A DNA stretch of 64,000 nucleotides from Chitinophagales bacterium. GTDB taxonomy: Bacteria > Bacteroidota > Bacteroidia > Chitinophagales > Saprospiraceae. Under the pieces are notes generated by a model that was not told the origin of the DNA, searched no databases, and saw nothing but the letters and a program-made list of their open reading frames with translations. The position numbers and the translations under genes are program-made. The stretch covers positions 211,032 to 275,031 of the forward strand of contig JAAFJY010000006.1 of assembly GCA_013299105.1 (NCBI GenBank). The letters are read 5' to 3'. Below are positions 1-9,446 of this stretch, piece after piece (position 1 is the first letter of the stretch; each line of letters opens with the position of its first letter).

Positions 1-3000
1 ACCAGTCCAAGGCTAAAGACCCGATCACCCTGAGCAGCGACAATGTAACTTGCTTGGCCCAAGACCAAGAGGGCAACATCTGGATAGGTACCGAAAATGG
101 CCTCAATCGCTTGGACCCTAAAACGGGCAAAATCAAGCGCTTTTTAAACAACCCCTCGAACCCCAAAAGCATCAGCGACAACCAGGTTCGCTGCATCCTC
201 ATCGACAGGAAAGGTACTTTATGGGTGGGTACGGGCTCGCCTTGGGTCACCCCGGTTACCCAAGGCGGGCTCAATCGCTTTGATCCAGAGACTCAAACTT
301 TTGAGGCGTTCTTTGCAGGCCCAAAAAATGTTGACAAATCGGTCATTCAAGCCCTTTGTGAAGACTCCAAAGACCAACTCTGGATTGGTACTTTTGGTAA
401 TGGTGTGTTCGTATTTGACCAAAAAAACAAAATTTTTACTCCTAAAAAAATTGATCCCCTTAACTGGCCTGGCAAATTGGCTACGGATCAACAAGGGCGA
501 GTTTTTTCTCAGGTGAGTTTTATCAAAGAAGACGCCAGTGCCCGCTTGTGGATTGGCTCTTTCGGTGGTGGGTTGAACCTCTATGACCCTCAAACAGGCA
601 AAATCCAGGCTTTTCACCAAAAAACCAATTTCCTGGAAAAATTGCCCAGCCCCTATTGTTTTCGGATGACTCAAACCCGCGATCAAACCCTGTTTTTCAG
701 CACGGGCGGAGAAGGGCGCATGGTTTTCAAAGCCCGGACCCTGAAGTATGGTTTACAAGCCACTCCCATTTCCGAAAACGGACGGGATAATTACATGATT
801 TTCAATGCCATTGACGATGCCGACGGCAACATCATCTGTTACACCGAAAAAGGCATCCTACGCTACAATACCAAAACCAGGCAAACCGAGCCCTGGCCCA
901 CGACGGCAGGGCGACGCTTATTTGATACGAACAGGTTCATTTACCTGACCCGCGATCCACAAGGAGGCGTTTGGGTAGGAAAAGATCAAGCAGTGTATTA
1001 CAACCCTCCCAATACCCGTGGTTTGCAGGCGGTCATCGAAGACAAGATCAAATACCCCTTGGAGTTCTCGGGTGACCGGGATGGAAAATTGTGGATCGCA
1101 GCCGCTTTACAAGGTTTAGCCGAGTACGATTGGGAAAGCGCCAGGGTACAATTTCGTAAACTCCCAGGCTTTCCTATCTCCAATGAATTAAGGAAAAGCT
1201 TTGGAGACGAACTTAAAAACGTCAAAACTGCCAGCATGGCCCAGCAGGTTTTGATCGATGCCAAGAACCGCGTCTGGGTAGGAACGGGGGTTCTTTTCCA
1301 AAACTTTCGAACCAACTATAACGAGGGTGGAGCTTTTTACTTGTACAATCGACAAAAGAAAATATTCAGTAGTTTTTGGCCGGAAGGCGCTCCTCGGCAA
1401 GCCGTTTTGGAGTTGTTCGCCGATAGCAAGGGTTACATTTGGTTGGCCATTGCAGACCATGGCCTGTACCGTTTTTCGCCGGTGTCGCAGGTATTTAAAA
1501 AAATCGACTTGCCGGGCATGCCCAAGCAATTGATGACCAACGTGATGGACATCGAAGAAGACGAAAAAGGTCATTTGTGGCTGAACAATGGCCGTGATTT
1601 GATCGATTTTCAACCCGACAAAGACATTTATACCATTTTTGGCCGCAACGCCGGCATTGCCGCATACAGCATCAACAGCCTCAGCAAGGGTCTGGACGGG
1701 CAATTGATTTTGGGTACTTCTAGCGGCTTTTACCGCTTTTTTCCCGCCGATTTGAGCCGCAACAGCGCTTTGCCCAAGGTACATTTTACCGACTTGGCGC
1801 TGAATGGGGTGGAACAAAAAGCTGGAGAGAGTCCCTTTTTACCCAAAGTCTTGCAGGAAGCCAAAGAACTGCGTTTGCCGTATTCTCAAAAGATTTTTGG
1901 CATCGGTTATGCGGTTGCTCAATACGAAGACCCTACCCGCAATCGCAGCCAGTACATCCTGCAAAATTACGACAGCGAATGGCGCGACGCCAAAGGGGGA
2001 GAGTTGATTCAATACGTCAATGTTCCTCCAGGGCAATACCAATTTCGGGTACGGGCCGCTAATTCGGCTGGGGTTTGGTCTACCGACGAAAAAGTATTGA
2101 ATGTCAACATCACTCCTCCCTGGTGGCGGACGAACATTGCCGTGGCTCTCTTTGTATTGCTGCTCTTGACCGCCATTTACCTCACCTACCGCTGGTATTA
2201 TCAAAACCAGCGCGAAAAACTGAAGCAACGCGAGCGCGAACTCCAGCAGGAGCGTGAACAATTGGAAAAAGAGCGTCGCATGAACGAACGCCTCACCCAG
2301 GTGGACAAGTTGAAAGACCAGTTTTTAGCCAATACGTCTCATGAACTGCGCACCCCTTTGCAAGGCATCATTGGGCTTTCGGAGGCCTTGTTGGAGCAGG
2401 AAGAAAACAGTGGAAAACGCGACAACCTGGCCATGATCGTATCTTCGGGTAAGCGCCTGAACAACCTGGTGAATGACATTCTCGACATCTCCAAGCTGCG
2501 CAATGCCGATATTGAACTTGATCGCAGGCCCATGAGTATGCACGTAGTAGCTGAAGTGGTGTGTAAAAACATCCAACCCCTCATTTCAGGCAAATCGGTC
2601 GAATTGATCAACCTAGTGCCTGAGGATTTCCCCCTCGTAGTGGGCGATGAAAACCGCCTGCAGCAGATTTTGTACAACCTGGTAGGCAATTCCATCAAGT
2701 TTACTGAAACGGGCAGTGTACAAATTGGTGCTGCCCGCGATGAAAAACACCTTAAAATTTGGGTGCAGGACACTGGTGTAGGCATTCCATCTGATAAGCT
2801 AGAGGCCATTTTCCAGGAATTTGTGCAGGGCGATGCCACCGCTACCCGCACATTCACAGGCACAGGCCTGGGCTTGACCATTTCCAAACGCCTCGTGGAA
2901 TTGCACGAAGGTCGAATTTGGGCGGAATCAGAAGTAGGCAAAGGTTCAACTTTTTTCTTCACCATCCCGATTGCTACAGAAACACCTGATGAAACCCTGG

Positions 3001-4379
3001 CAGAAGTTGCACTTAAAGCTGTGGCGATAGGTGTCAAAGAGCCCATAAAAAAACCCGATCCACTGTCGGCAGTAAAAAGCAACGGAAAAACTGCCCTGGC
3101 AGCCGAAGCCATCGCCAATGAAAACGGCAAGGAATTCACCCATATCCTGGTGGTCGACGACGAGCCGATCAACCAGCAAGTGTTGAAAAATCACCTGGGT
3201 TCTGCGGATTACCTCATCACCTCGGCCTTGAACGGCGAGGAAGCCATGAAGGCCATCGACAGCGGGCAAAAATTTGACCTGGTACTGCTTGATGTGATGA
3301 TGCCACGCATGAGTGGCTACGAAGTATGCGAGCGCATTCGCAAAAAATTCCTGCCTTCGGAGCTGCCCGTGATCATGATTACGGCCAAAAACCAGGCTTC
3401 CGACCTGGTGCAGGGTTTGCAAACCGGAGCCAACGATTACATCACCAAGCCATTTACCAAAGATGAGTTTTTGGCCAGGGTAAAAACCCACCTCAACCTC
3501 CACCGGATCAACAAAGCCACTGGGCGTTTTGTGCCCACCGCATTCATCCGCTCTTTGGGCCGCGACAGCATCACCGAAGTGCAACTAGGCGACCAAACCC
3601 AACGCGATGTGACCGTATTTTTTCTCGACATCCGCGACTACACAGGCTTGTCTGAGCGCATGACCCCTGAGCAGAATTTTAGCTTTGTCAAAGCATTCCA
3701 CGGACGCCTGGGGCCGATCATTCAAAAACACGAGGGCTTCATCAACCAATACCTGGGTGATGGCTTGATGGCCATTTTTCCCCAACAGAGCGACAACGCG
3801 CTCAAATCAGGCATCGAAATGCAAAAAGTGATCCGCTCCTACAACCTCGTGCGCATGAACAAGGGCCGGCCCCAAATCCGCGTCGGCATGGGCATGCACA
3901 CGGGCAACCTGGTGATGGGCATCATCGGCGACGAGCAACGCATGGACGCCGCCACGATCGCAGATACCGTGAACACCGCTTCGCGCATCGAAAGCCTGAC
4001 CAAGGTCTTTGGTGCCTCTATCTTGATCAGCAACATCACCCTCGAAAACCTGGAAAACCCAGCACAATTCAACCTGCGCTTTTTGGGCAAAGTACAAGTC
4101 AAAGGCAAAGAACAAGCCCTGGACCTGTACGAATGTTTTGATGGCGACGAACCCGAAATGTTCTGGTACAAGCAAGCTACCTTAGCCGAGTTCAACGAAG
4201 CCACCAGGCAGTATTTCGCCAAAGATTTCCAGGGAGCCGTGGAAACCTTGAAGACCAAAGTCCTGAATCGCAACCCAAGGGACTTTGCCGCCAAAATGCT
4301 CTTGGGCAAGGCAGAAAAATTGCTAGAGAGCGGGGTGCCTGAGGACTGGACTGGACTGGAGAAAATGGAGTTGAAATAG
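1..4379 (+). CDS. Hybrid two-component sensor kinase fused to a class III nucleotide cyclase (5' partial)
   Basis: The frame is open to the left edge (codons from base 3), so the true start lies outside the window. Numbering below is from the first in-frame TTG at 54. Order: Reg_prop beta-propeller repeats (WIGT..GLN-type motifs, about 1-560), Y_Y_Y domain (about 605-690), one membrane helix (about 694-716), coiled coil, HisKA with SHELRTPL (His763), HATPase_c with NSIKF, DTGVGI and GTGLGL boxes, a receiver domain (acidic pair 1035-1036, phospho-acceptor Asp1080), and a class III adenylyl/guanylyl cyclase domain with metal-binding Asp1192 and Asp1236 and a VNTASR motif. A periplasmic or surface signal should drive phosphotransfer to the receiver, which may gate cNMP synthesis in cis. 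There is no DNA-binding domain, unlike classical Bacteroidota hybrid systems. The usual adenine-specifying Lys aligns with Gln1232, so ATP versus GTP use is uncertain. Architecture is clear; ligand and product are unknown. Confidence 0.93.
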   Translation, partial: QSKAKDPITLSSDNVTCLAQDQEGNIWIGTENGLNRLDPKTGKIKRFLNNPSNPKSISDNQVRCILIDRKGTLWVGTGSPWVTPVTQGGLNRFDPETQTFEAFFAGPKNVDKSVIQALCEDSKDQLWIGTFGNGVFVFDQKNKIFTPKKIDPLNWPGKLATDQQGRVFSQVSFIKEDASARLWIGSFGGGLNLYDPQTGKIQAFHQKTNFLEKLPSPYCFRMTQTRDQTLFFSTGGEGRMVFKARTLKYGLQATPISENGRDNYMIFNAIDDADGNIICYTEKGILRYNTKTRQTEPWPTTAGRRLFDTNRFIYLTRDPQGGVWVGKDQAVYYNPPNTRGLQAVIEDKIKYPLEFSGDRDGKLWIAAALQGLAEYDWESARVQFRKLPGFPISNELRKSFGDELKNVKTASMAQQVLIDAKNRVWVGTGVLFQNFRTNYNEGGAFYLYNRQKKIFSSFWPEGAPRQAVLELFADSKGYIWLAIADHGLYRFSPVSQVFKKIDLPGMPKQLMTNVMDIEEDEKGHLWLNNGRDLIDFQPDKDIYTIFGRNAGIAAYSINSLSKGLDGQLILGTSSGFYRFFPADLSRNSALPKVHFTDLALNGVEQKAGESPFLPKVLQEAKELRLPYSQKIFGIGYAVAQYEDPTRNRSQYILQNYDSEWRDAKGGELIQYVNVPPGQYQFRVRAANSAGVWSTDEKVLNVNITPPWWRTNIAVALFVLLLLTAIYLTYRWYYQNQREKLKQRERELQQEREQLEKERRMNERLTQVDKLKDQFLANTSHELRTPLQGIIGLSEALLEQEENSGKRDNLAMIVSSGKRLNNLVNDILDISKLRNADIELDRRPMSMHVVAEVVCKNIQPLISGKSVELINLVPEDFPLVVGDENRLQQILYNLVGNSIKFTETGSVQIGAARDEKHLKIWVQDTGVGIPSDKLEAIFQEFVQGDATATRTFTGTGLGLTISKRLVELHEGRIWAESEVGKGSTFFFTIPIATETPDETLAEVALKAVAIGVKEPIKKPDPLSAVKSNGKTALAAEAIANENGKEFTHILVVDDEPINQQVLKNHLGSADYLITSALNGEEAMKAIDSGQKFDLVLLDVMMPRMSGYEVCERIRKKFLPSELPVIMITAKNQASDLVQGLQTGANDYITKPFTKDEFLARVKTHLNLHRINKATGRFVPTAFIRSLGRDSITEVQLGDQTQRDVTVFFLDIRDYTGLSERMTPEQNFSFVKAFHGRLGPIIQKHEGFINQYLGDGLMAIFPQQSDNALKSGIEMQKVIRSYNLVRMNKGRPQIRVGMGMHTGNLVMGIIGDEQRMDAATIADTVNTASRIESLTKVFGASILISNITLENLENPAQFNLRFLGKVQVKGKEQALDLYECFDGDEPEMFWYKQATLAEFNEATRQYFAKDFQGAVETLKTKVLNRNPRDFAAKMLLGKAEKLLESGVPEDWTGLEKMELK

Positions 4380-4423
4380 GCTTTGGGGCCGAATGATCTG
4401 TTTTGCCCTCCTCGCGAGCTATT

Positions 4424-4580
4424 GGGCCGCTGCGCGCCCCCTTTTCGGAAACGATTGGCTAAATTGAACCCTGATATTAATATGAACCCGGGTCTAAAAT
4501 CCGTGTTTATCCGTTTCATCCGCTAAATCCGTGTTCCCAACAAGCCTGCGCAGCAGGCCGAACGCTAAGCGGGCCAAAAC
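4424..4580. repeat. GC-rich palindromes between sensor kinase and uvrC
   Basis: The gap holds a GGGCCGCTGCGCGCCC-like palindrome near 4424-4442 and an inverted pair around AGCCTGCGCAGCAGGC at 4544-4559, followed by GCTAAGCGGGCC. The same GCTGCGC-centred hairpins recur at 35099-35155, 35330-35375, 37263-37312 and 37384-37412. Confidence 0.6.
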
Positions 4581-4605
4581 CAATCCGTGGCTCCCCACGC
4601 TAAAA

Positions 4606-6417
4606 ATGACTACCGAAGATTACAAACGCATCGCTGACACCATTCCCAAAGACCCAGGGGTTTATCGCTTCATTGGCGAAGACGATACCATATTATATGT
4701 AGGCAAGGCCAAAAACCTTAAAAATCGGGTCAGTTCCTATTTTGGCGAGCGCCGCGACCGCTTGGTGCGCACCCGCATCATGGTAAAAACGGCCAAACGT
4801 TTGGAGTTTACCATCGTCGAAAGCGAAACCGATGCCCTGTTGCTTGAAACGGCCCTGATCAAAGAGTACCGCCCCCGCTACAACGTGATCATGAAGGACG
4901 ACAAGTCCTACTCCTACATCTGCATCAAAAAAGAACCTTTCCCCAGGGTGTTTTTTACGCGCAAGGTGTTTCGCGATGGATCGACTTATTTTGGGCCTTA
5001 CACCTCCAAACAAAGAACCCAAGTGATTTGGGAACTACTGCGCCAACTTTTCCCCCTGCGCACCTGCCAACTCAACCTCAGCCCTGAAAACATTGCTTCG
5101 GGTAAATTCAAAGTCTGCCTCGAATACCACATCAAAAACTGCCACGGTCCCTGCGAAGGCCTGGAAACCGAGGAGAGCTACAATGCCAAAATCGAGCAAA
5201 TCAAAAATATCCTCAAAGGTAATTTTAGCGCGGTGATCCAACATTTTTCTGGCGAAATGGCGCGTTATGCCGAGCGCATGGAGTTTGAAAAAGCCCAGGA
5301 CATCAAAGACAAACTCAGCGTGTTTGAGGATTACCAGGCACGCAGCACCATCGTGAGCCATACCATCAAGGACGTGGACGTTTTCTCCATCGCTTCCGAC
5401 GAAAAAGAGGCTTATATCAACTACCTACGGGTGGTCAACGGAGCGGTGATCCATACCCATACCCAGGAAGTACAAATCAACCTGGAGGAAGAAGAGACCG
5501 ATATTTTGGCCTACGCGATCCCTTTGATTCGAGAACGATTCAACAGCACTGCGCCAGAATTGATTGTGCCTTATGAACTGACTTTGGCCGACCAAAACTT
5601 ACAGGTGGTGGTGCCAAAAATAGGCGACAAGCGTAAACTCCTGGAACTTTCGCTCAAAAACGTACAGTATTACCGCGCCCAAAAACGCCGCGACGAAACC
5701 ACCAAGACCAAACGCCAAAGCCCCGCCGAGCGCATCCTGCGCACCTTGCAGGCCGACTTGCAAATGAAAGAAATACCGATGCACATCGAGTGTTTCGACA
5801 ACTCGAACATCCAGGGCAGCAACCCGGTTTCGAGTTGTGTGGTATTCAAAAATGCCAAGCCCAGCAAGGCCGATTATCGCCACTTTAAGGTCAAAACCGT
5901 GGAAGGTCCCAATGATTTTGCGACCATGACCGAGGTGGTTTACCGCCGTTATCGCCGAATGTTGGACGAAAACCAACCCTTGCCTCAACTGGTCATTATC
6001 GACGGCGGCAAGGGGCAATTGGGTGCCGCGATGGAAAGCATTACCGCACTGGGTTTACAAGACAAAATGACCGTAGTAGGCATCGCAAAACGCCTGGAAG
6101 AAATCTTTTTTCCCGGAGACCCCTTGCCGCTTTACATCAACAAAAAATCCGAATCGCTGGTGCTCATCCAGCAGGCCCGCAACGAAGCGCACCGTTTTGC
6201 CATTACTTTTCACCGCGACCAACGCTCTAAAAACTTCATCGACACCGAGCTGGTACACATCGAAGGCATTGGGGAAAAAACCGCACAAAAGTTGCTCAGT
6301 CATTTCGGTTCGGTAAAAAGCATCCGTGAAGCAACGATCACCATGCTCGCCGAGCAGATTGGCCAGGCCAAAGCTTTGGTGGTGCATGGCTATTTTGCGG
6401 ATCGGGCTGGAGAGTAA
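4606..6417 (+). CDS. uvrC: UvrABC excinuclease subunit C
   Basis: 603-residue nucleotide excision repair nuclease that makes the dual incisions next to a UvrB-bound lesion. It starts at ATG 4606 (MTTEDYKRIA); an upstream in-frame extension to 4531 runs through the palindromic repeat region and is not typical of UvrC. Visible parts: GIY-YIG nuclease domain (GVYRF at 18-22, LYVGKA at 30-35), four cysteines within about 150-185 including a CHGPC cluster, which in the family can bind an iron-sulfur cluster, a UVR motif (about 205-245, EFEKAQDIKDKL), the RNase H-like second nuclease domain (ECFDNSNIQGS, IDGGKGQL), and a C-terminal helix-hairpin-helix (HIEGIGEKTAQKLL). Length is normal for the family. 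uvrB is also in this window (44590-46611) but far away, so the two are not co-transcribed. Confidence 0.97.
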   Translation: MTTEDYKRIADTIPKDPGVYRFIGEDDTILYVGKAKNLKNRVSSYFGERRDRLVRTRIMVKTAKRLEFTIVESETDALLLETALIKEYRPRYNVIMKDDKSYSYICIKKEPFPRVFFTRKVFRDGSTYFGPYTSKQRTQVIWELLRQLFPLRTCQLNLSPENIASGKFKVCLEYHIKNCHGPCEGLETEESYNAKIEQIKNILKGNFSAVIQHFSGEMARYAERMEFEKAQDIKDKLSVFEDYQARSTIVSHTIKDVDVFSIASDEKEAYINYLRVVNGAVIHTHTQEVQINLEEEETDILAYAIPLIRERFNSTAPELIVPYELTLADQNLQVVVPKIGDKRKLLELSLKNVQYYRAQKRRDETTKTKRQSPAERILRTLQADLQMKEIPMHIECFDNSNIQGSNPVSSCVVFKNAKPSKADYRHFKVKTVEGPNDFATMTEVVYRRYRRMLDENQPLPQLVIIDGGKGQLGAAMESITALGLQDKMTVVGIAKRLEEIFFPGDPLPLYINKKSESLVLIQQARNEAHRFAITFHRDQRSKNFIDTELVHIEGIGEKTAQKLLSHFGSVKSIREATITMLAEQIGQAKALVVHGYFADRAGE

Positions 6418-6495
6418 GAAAAGGAAAGTTGAGCGCGTGGAAAGAAGCCCTGTTTAAGCGTACCATGACAATGCGAAAAAGGTTTATTAAGCTTG

Positions 6496-6595
6496 TATAG
6501 CTCGCTTTATCTCCTTATTTTTGACAGATAAAGCGAGCTATAGATTCTCATAGCTCGCTTTATCTCTCTTTTTTAGCGACTTAAAGCGAGCTATA
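6496..6595. repeat. Double inverted repeat abutting the ATPase start codon
   Basis: Four copies of a 15-16 bp unit alternate in orientation: TATAGCTCGCTTTATC at 6496-6511, GATAAAGCGAGCTATA at 6527-6542, ATAGCTCGCTTTATC at 6550-6564 and TTAAAGCGAGCTATA at 6581-6595. They can form two tandem hairpins, and the last copy ends on the base before ATG 6596. Possible roles are an operator for a dimeric regulator, a leader hairpin that hides the start, or the scar of a mobile element. Confidence 0.8.
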
Positions 6596-8035
6596 ATGAA
6601 AGACCAGGTATTAATTGGCCGACAAAAGCAAGCAAAAATATTACAATATCTCCTGGAAACCCAATAGTCTGAACTGGTTTCTGTGATTGGCAGGCGGCGA
6701 GTTGGCAAGACTTTTTTAGTACAAACCGTTTATGCTCAACACGTTGTTTTTGAGATCGCGGGTGGACAACATGCTTCCAATCGCGAGCAATTGCAACAAC
6801 TTTCCATTGCCTTAAATTTGTTTGCGAAGCCCTCTCTTCCCATTCCTATTCCCCAAAACTGGCTGGAAGCTTTTCATTTGCTGATCCTTTATTTAGAAAA
6901 ACTACCAGCAGGACCTAAACCAGTCATCTTCTTTGATGAACTACCCTGGCTGGCAAGCAAGAAGTCGGGCTTCCTCAATGCGTCTAGCTTTTTTTGGAAT
7001 AGCTGGGCGGTCAAAAACCAGGTAGTGGTGGTTATTTGCGGTTCTGCAGCTTCTTGGATGATTCAAAAAGTAGTGCAAAATAAAGGAGGGCTCTACAACC
7101 GCATCACCAAGCGGATTCATTTACAAGCATTTACTTTGCGAGAAACAGCATTTTATCTGCAACAAAGAGGGATGAACCTCAACCGCTCCCAAGTTACTTT
7201 ATTGTACATGGCGATGGGGGGCATTCCACACTACCTCAAAGAGATTCAAAAAGGGGAAAGTGTAGCGCAGAGTATTGACCGTATCTGTTTTGAACAAGAT
7301 GGCATCTTGCGCGACGAGTTCAAGCAGCTTTATACTTCTTTGTTTGACCAAGCGGAGAGTCACATTGCGGTTGTAAGGGCCTTGTCCACAAAATGGTCTG
7401 GCTTGACCCGTGCTGAACTCATTCAGCAGACGGGCATCTCCAATGGCGGGGGCTTGACGAAAATATTGGAAGAGTTGAGCTATTCGGGCTTTATCAACGA
7501 ATATTCCCCATTTGGTCGCATCAAAAGAGAACGTGTGTACCGATTGACGGATGAATACTCACTTTTTTACCTAAAATTCATAGCCTCGCTTGAAAAAGAA
7601 GGTACTGGTATTTGGCAAAGCTTTGAAAAAACACCCGCTTATCATGCCTGGAGTGGCTATGCTTTTGAAAGTATTTGCCTGAAACACCTCGCTTCGATCA
7701 AAAAGGCATTGGGGATTTTAGGTGTTTTTTCGACGTCGTCCTCTTTTTATCACAAGGGTGCTGAAGGCATGGCAGGTTGCCAGATTGATCTCTTAATCGA
7801 CCGCGATGACCAAATCATCAACCTCTGCGAGATCAAATGGACCTCTACTGACTTCATCATTACCAAATCATACGCAGCTGAATTGCGCCAAAAAATGGCC
7901 TTGTTCAAGCATTACTCGGCTACAAAAAAGCAAGTTTATTTGACCCTGATCAGTACATATGGTGTGGTGAAAAATGAAAACAGCACAGGGCTGGTAGACA
8001 ATGAATTGAGACTCGATCACTTGTTTGAAGAGTGA
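6596..8035 (+). pseudogene. AAA family ATPase (ATPase_2/DUF234 type) interrupted by an in-frame TAG
   Basis: From ATG 6596 the reading frame encodes the usual N-terminus (MKDQVLIGRQKQ), then meets TAG at 6665-6667 and resumes in the same frame with SELVSVIGRRRVGKT. The rest is open to 8035. The open part from GTG 6683 has Walker A (GRRRVGKT), Walker B (VIFFDELPW, about 86-94 from 6683), a winged-helix region (about 250-290) and a C-terminal PD-(D/E)XK-like domain (IDLLIDRDD then CEIKW near 383). These ATPases are common in Bacteroidota and archaea and are often mobile or toxin-linked; their substrate is mostly unknown. The TAG removes the strand before the P-loop. A GTG start at 6683 could still give a shortened protein, but no ribosome site is apparent. 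The sequence otherwise shows no decay, so the mutation is recent, a sequencing error, or read through. Confidence 0.8.
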
Positions 8036-8125
8036 TTGGTAGTTAGTAGCAAATCCCCAAGAACCCACCCACCAAAACCCAATACCTCCGCATCTACCTA
8101 TTTGGATCCACGAAACCACTCCTCC

Positions 8126-8875
8126 ATGAAACCACTATATTGGCTGCAAGTCGTTGGCTGCCTGTTGCTCAGTGCTTGTCAATCCCAAACCGATTTTAAA
8201 AAATTATCCCGCTCCATGTCTGACTCCAGCGACCGCGTGGCCGACGCCCGCAGCAGAATCGGCGAAAAACTGGCCGACGATTTGGCACAAAAGGGCCTGA
8301 AAATGGGCATGCCTATTTTTTTGCGGGGTTTCAAAAGCGAGGCCCAACTAGAGTTGTGGATGCAAAAAGAGCAAGAATGGGTTTTATTTCGCACCTACCC
8401 CATTTGCAAGGTGCCCGGCAAACTAGGCCCCAAGCGCAAAGAAGGCGACTTGCAAGTACCCGAAGGCCTGTACGAGATTGACGTGTTCAACCCCAAAAGC
8501 AGCTACCACCTGTCTATGCGGGTGAACTATCCCAATGCTGCCGACCTCCATTTTGCCGATCCCGATCAGCCTGGGGGCGAAATCTATATCCACGGGGCCT
8601 GCGTATCGGTGGGTTGCCTGCCCCTGACCGATGAAAAAATTGAAGAAGTTTATTTGCTTACACTTTCGGCCCACGAGTACGGGCAAAAGAATGCTCCAGT
8701 TCACCTTTTCCCCTGTCGCATGAAGCCCCAAAAAACCAAGTGGCTCTGCCTCAAGGAGCCTAACAACTGCGCTTTTTGGGAAAACCTGCAATTGGCTTAT
8801 GATTTTTGGGAAAAGGAGCAACAAGTGCCCAAGGTGACGGTAAATACAGCGGGTTTCTACGTATTGGAAGAATAG
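8126..8875 (+). CDS. YafK-like L,D-transpeptidase family lipoprotein
   Basis: 249 residues from ATG 8126; an upstream in-frame extension to 8036 would precede the signal peptide and is rejected. The N-terminus is a lipoprotein signal with lipobox LSAC (Cys18). The catalytic YkuD-type fold follows (about 60-185), with His156 in IHGACVSVGC and the nucleophile Cys164 inside SVGCLPL. The family cross-links or trims peptidoglycan stem peptides or cuts lipoprotein-peptidoglycan links; YafK-like members include hydrolases that release Braun lipoprotein, so the exact reaction is open. Envelope location follows from the lipobox. It lies 90 bases after the interrupted ATPase gene and ends before a bidirectional terminator. 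Family assignment is strong; activity is inferred. Confidence 0.85.
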   Translation: MKPLYWLQVVGCLLLSACQSQTDFKKLSRSMSDSSDRVADARSRIGEKLADDLAQKGLKMGMPIFLRGFKSEAQLELWMQKEQEWVLFRTYPICKVPGKLGPKRKEGDLQVPEGLYEIDVFNPKSSYHLSMRVNYPNAADLHFADPDQPGGEIYIHGACVSVGCLPLTDEKIEEVYLLTLSAHEYGQKNAPVHLFPCRMKPQKTKWLCLKEPNNCAFWENLQLAYDFWEKEQQVPKVTVNTAGFYVLEE

Positions 8876-9037
8876 ACTTTATGAACACTCAAATTAATTG
8901 GCCATAACAGGGTCTTTTTCGCCTGCTTTTCATTTCTTTTTTAACCCGTAGCTGGGCTACGAGCTAAAAAAGAAGCCTCAATCAGACAAAAAACTCCTCT
9001 GTCCTGACTCAAAAATCTAATGTACATAAAGCCTAAT

Positions 9038-9076
9038 AAAAAAGCCCGAACCAGGTTTGCTAGTTCGGGCTTTCTT
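9038..9076. terminator. Bidirectional Rho-independent terminator
   Basis: AAAAAAGCCCGAAC (9038-9051) pairs with GTTCGGGCTTTCTT (9063-9076) around an 11-base loop. It sits between the convergent L,D-transpeptidase gene (ends 8875) and the small secreted protein gene (ends 9096), with A/T runs on both sides, so it can serve both strands. Confidence 0.85.
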
Positions 9077-9095
9077 ACGGATTTTCATCAAACCA

Positions 9096-9446
9096 TTAAT
9101 CTTTCGGTGTCAACATGGGCTCCTTTGGACGAATGGCCTTGCCAGACCCTTCTTCATTGTTTTTCTGACCTTCAGCCGATTTACCTGCTTTTGGGTCTGA
9201 GCATCGTACCTCTAAGCGCTCCACCAATTGGTTGTACTCCTGATCCAAGGCTTGTTTTTGGTCGGCACGACCTACCCGCTCTTGGGCTTTCACTTTGAAG
9301 TTTTGCCATTCCTTGTTGAGGGCTTTGTTGGCACTGTCGATTGGGGTGCTGTTGGAGTTTTTGTCAGTGCTTTGCGAAAAAACGCCAGTGATTGGAATTA
9401 GAGCCAAAAGCAGCACCAGGGTTCCGAATTTTATTCTTTGGTTCAT
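9096..9446 (-). CDS. Small secreted protein of unknown function
   Basis: 116 residues from ATG 9446 (MNQRIKFG). The first 24 residues form a signal peptide (hydrophobic LVLLLALIPITGVFSQ), after which the chain is polar and charged, with a Gln/Lys/Glu-rich middle that may be helical and a Lys/Pro-rich end. The longer frame to 9551 adds residues that would bury the signal and is not used. No family recognised. It stands alone between a terminator and an intergenic stretch, on the opposite strand to its left neighbour. The signal peptide supports a real gene. Confidence 0.65.
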   Translation of the reverse strand: MNQRIKFGTLVLLLALIPITGVFSQSTDKNSNSTPIDSANKALNKEWQNFKVKAQERVGRADQKQALDQEYNQLVERLEVRCSDPKAGKSAEGQKNNEEGSGKAIRPKEPMLTPKD

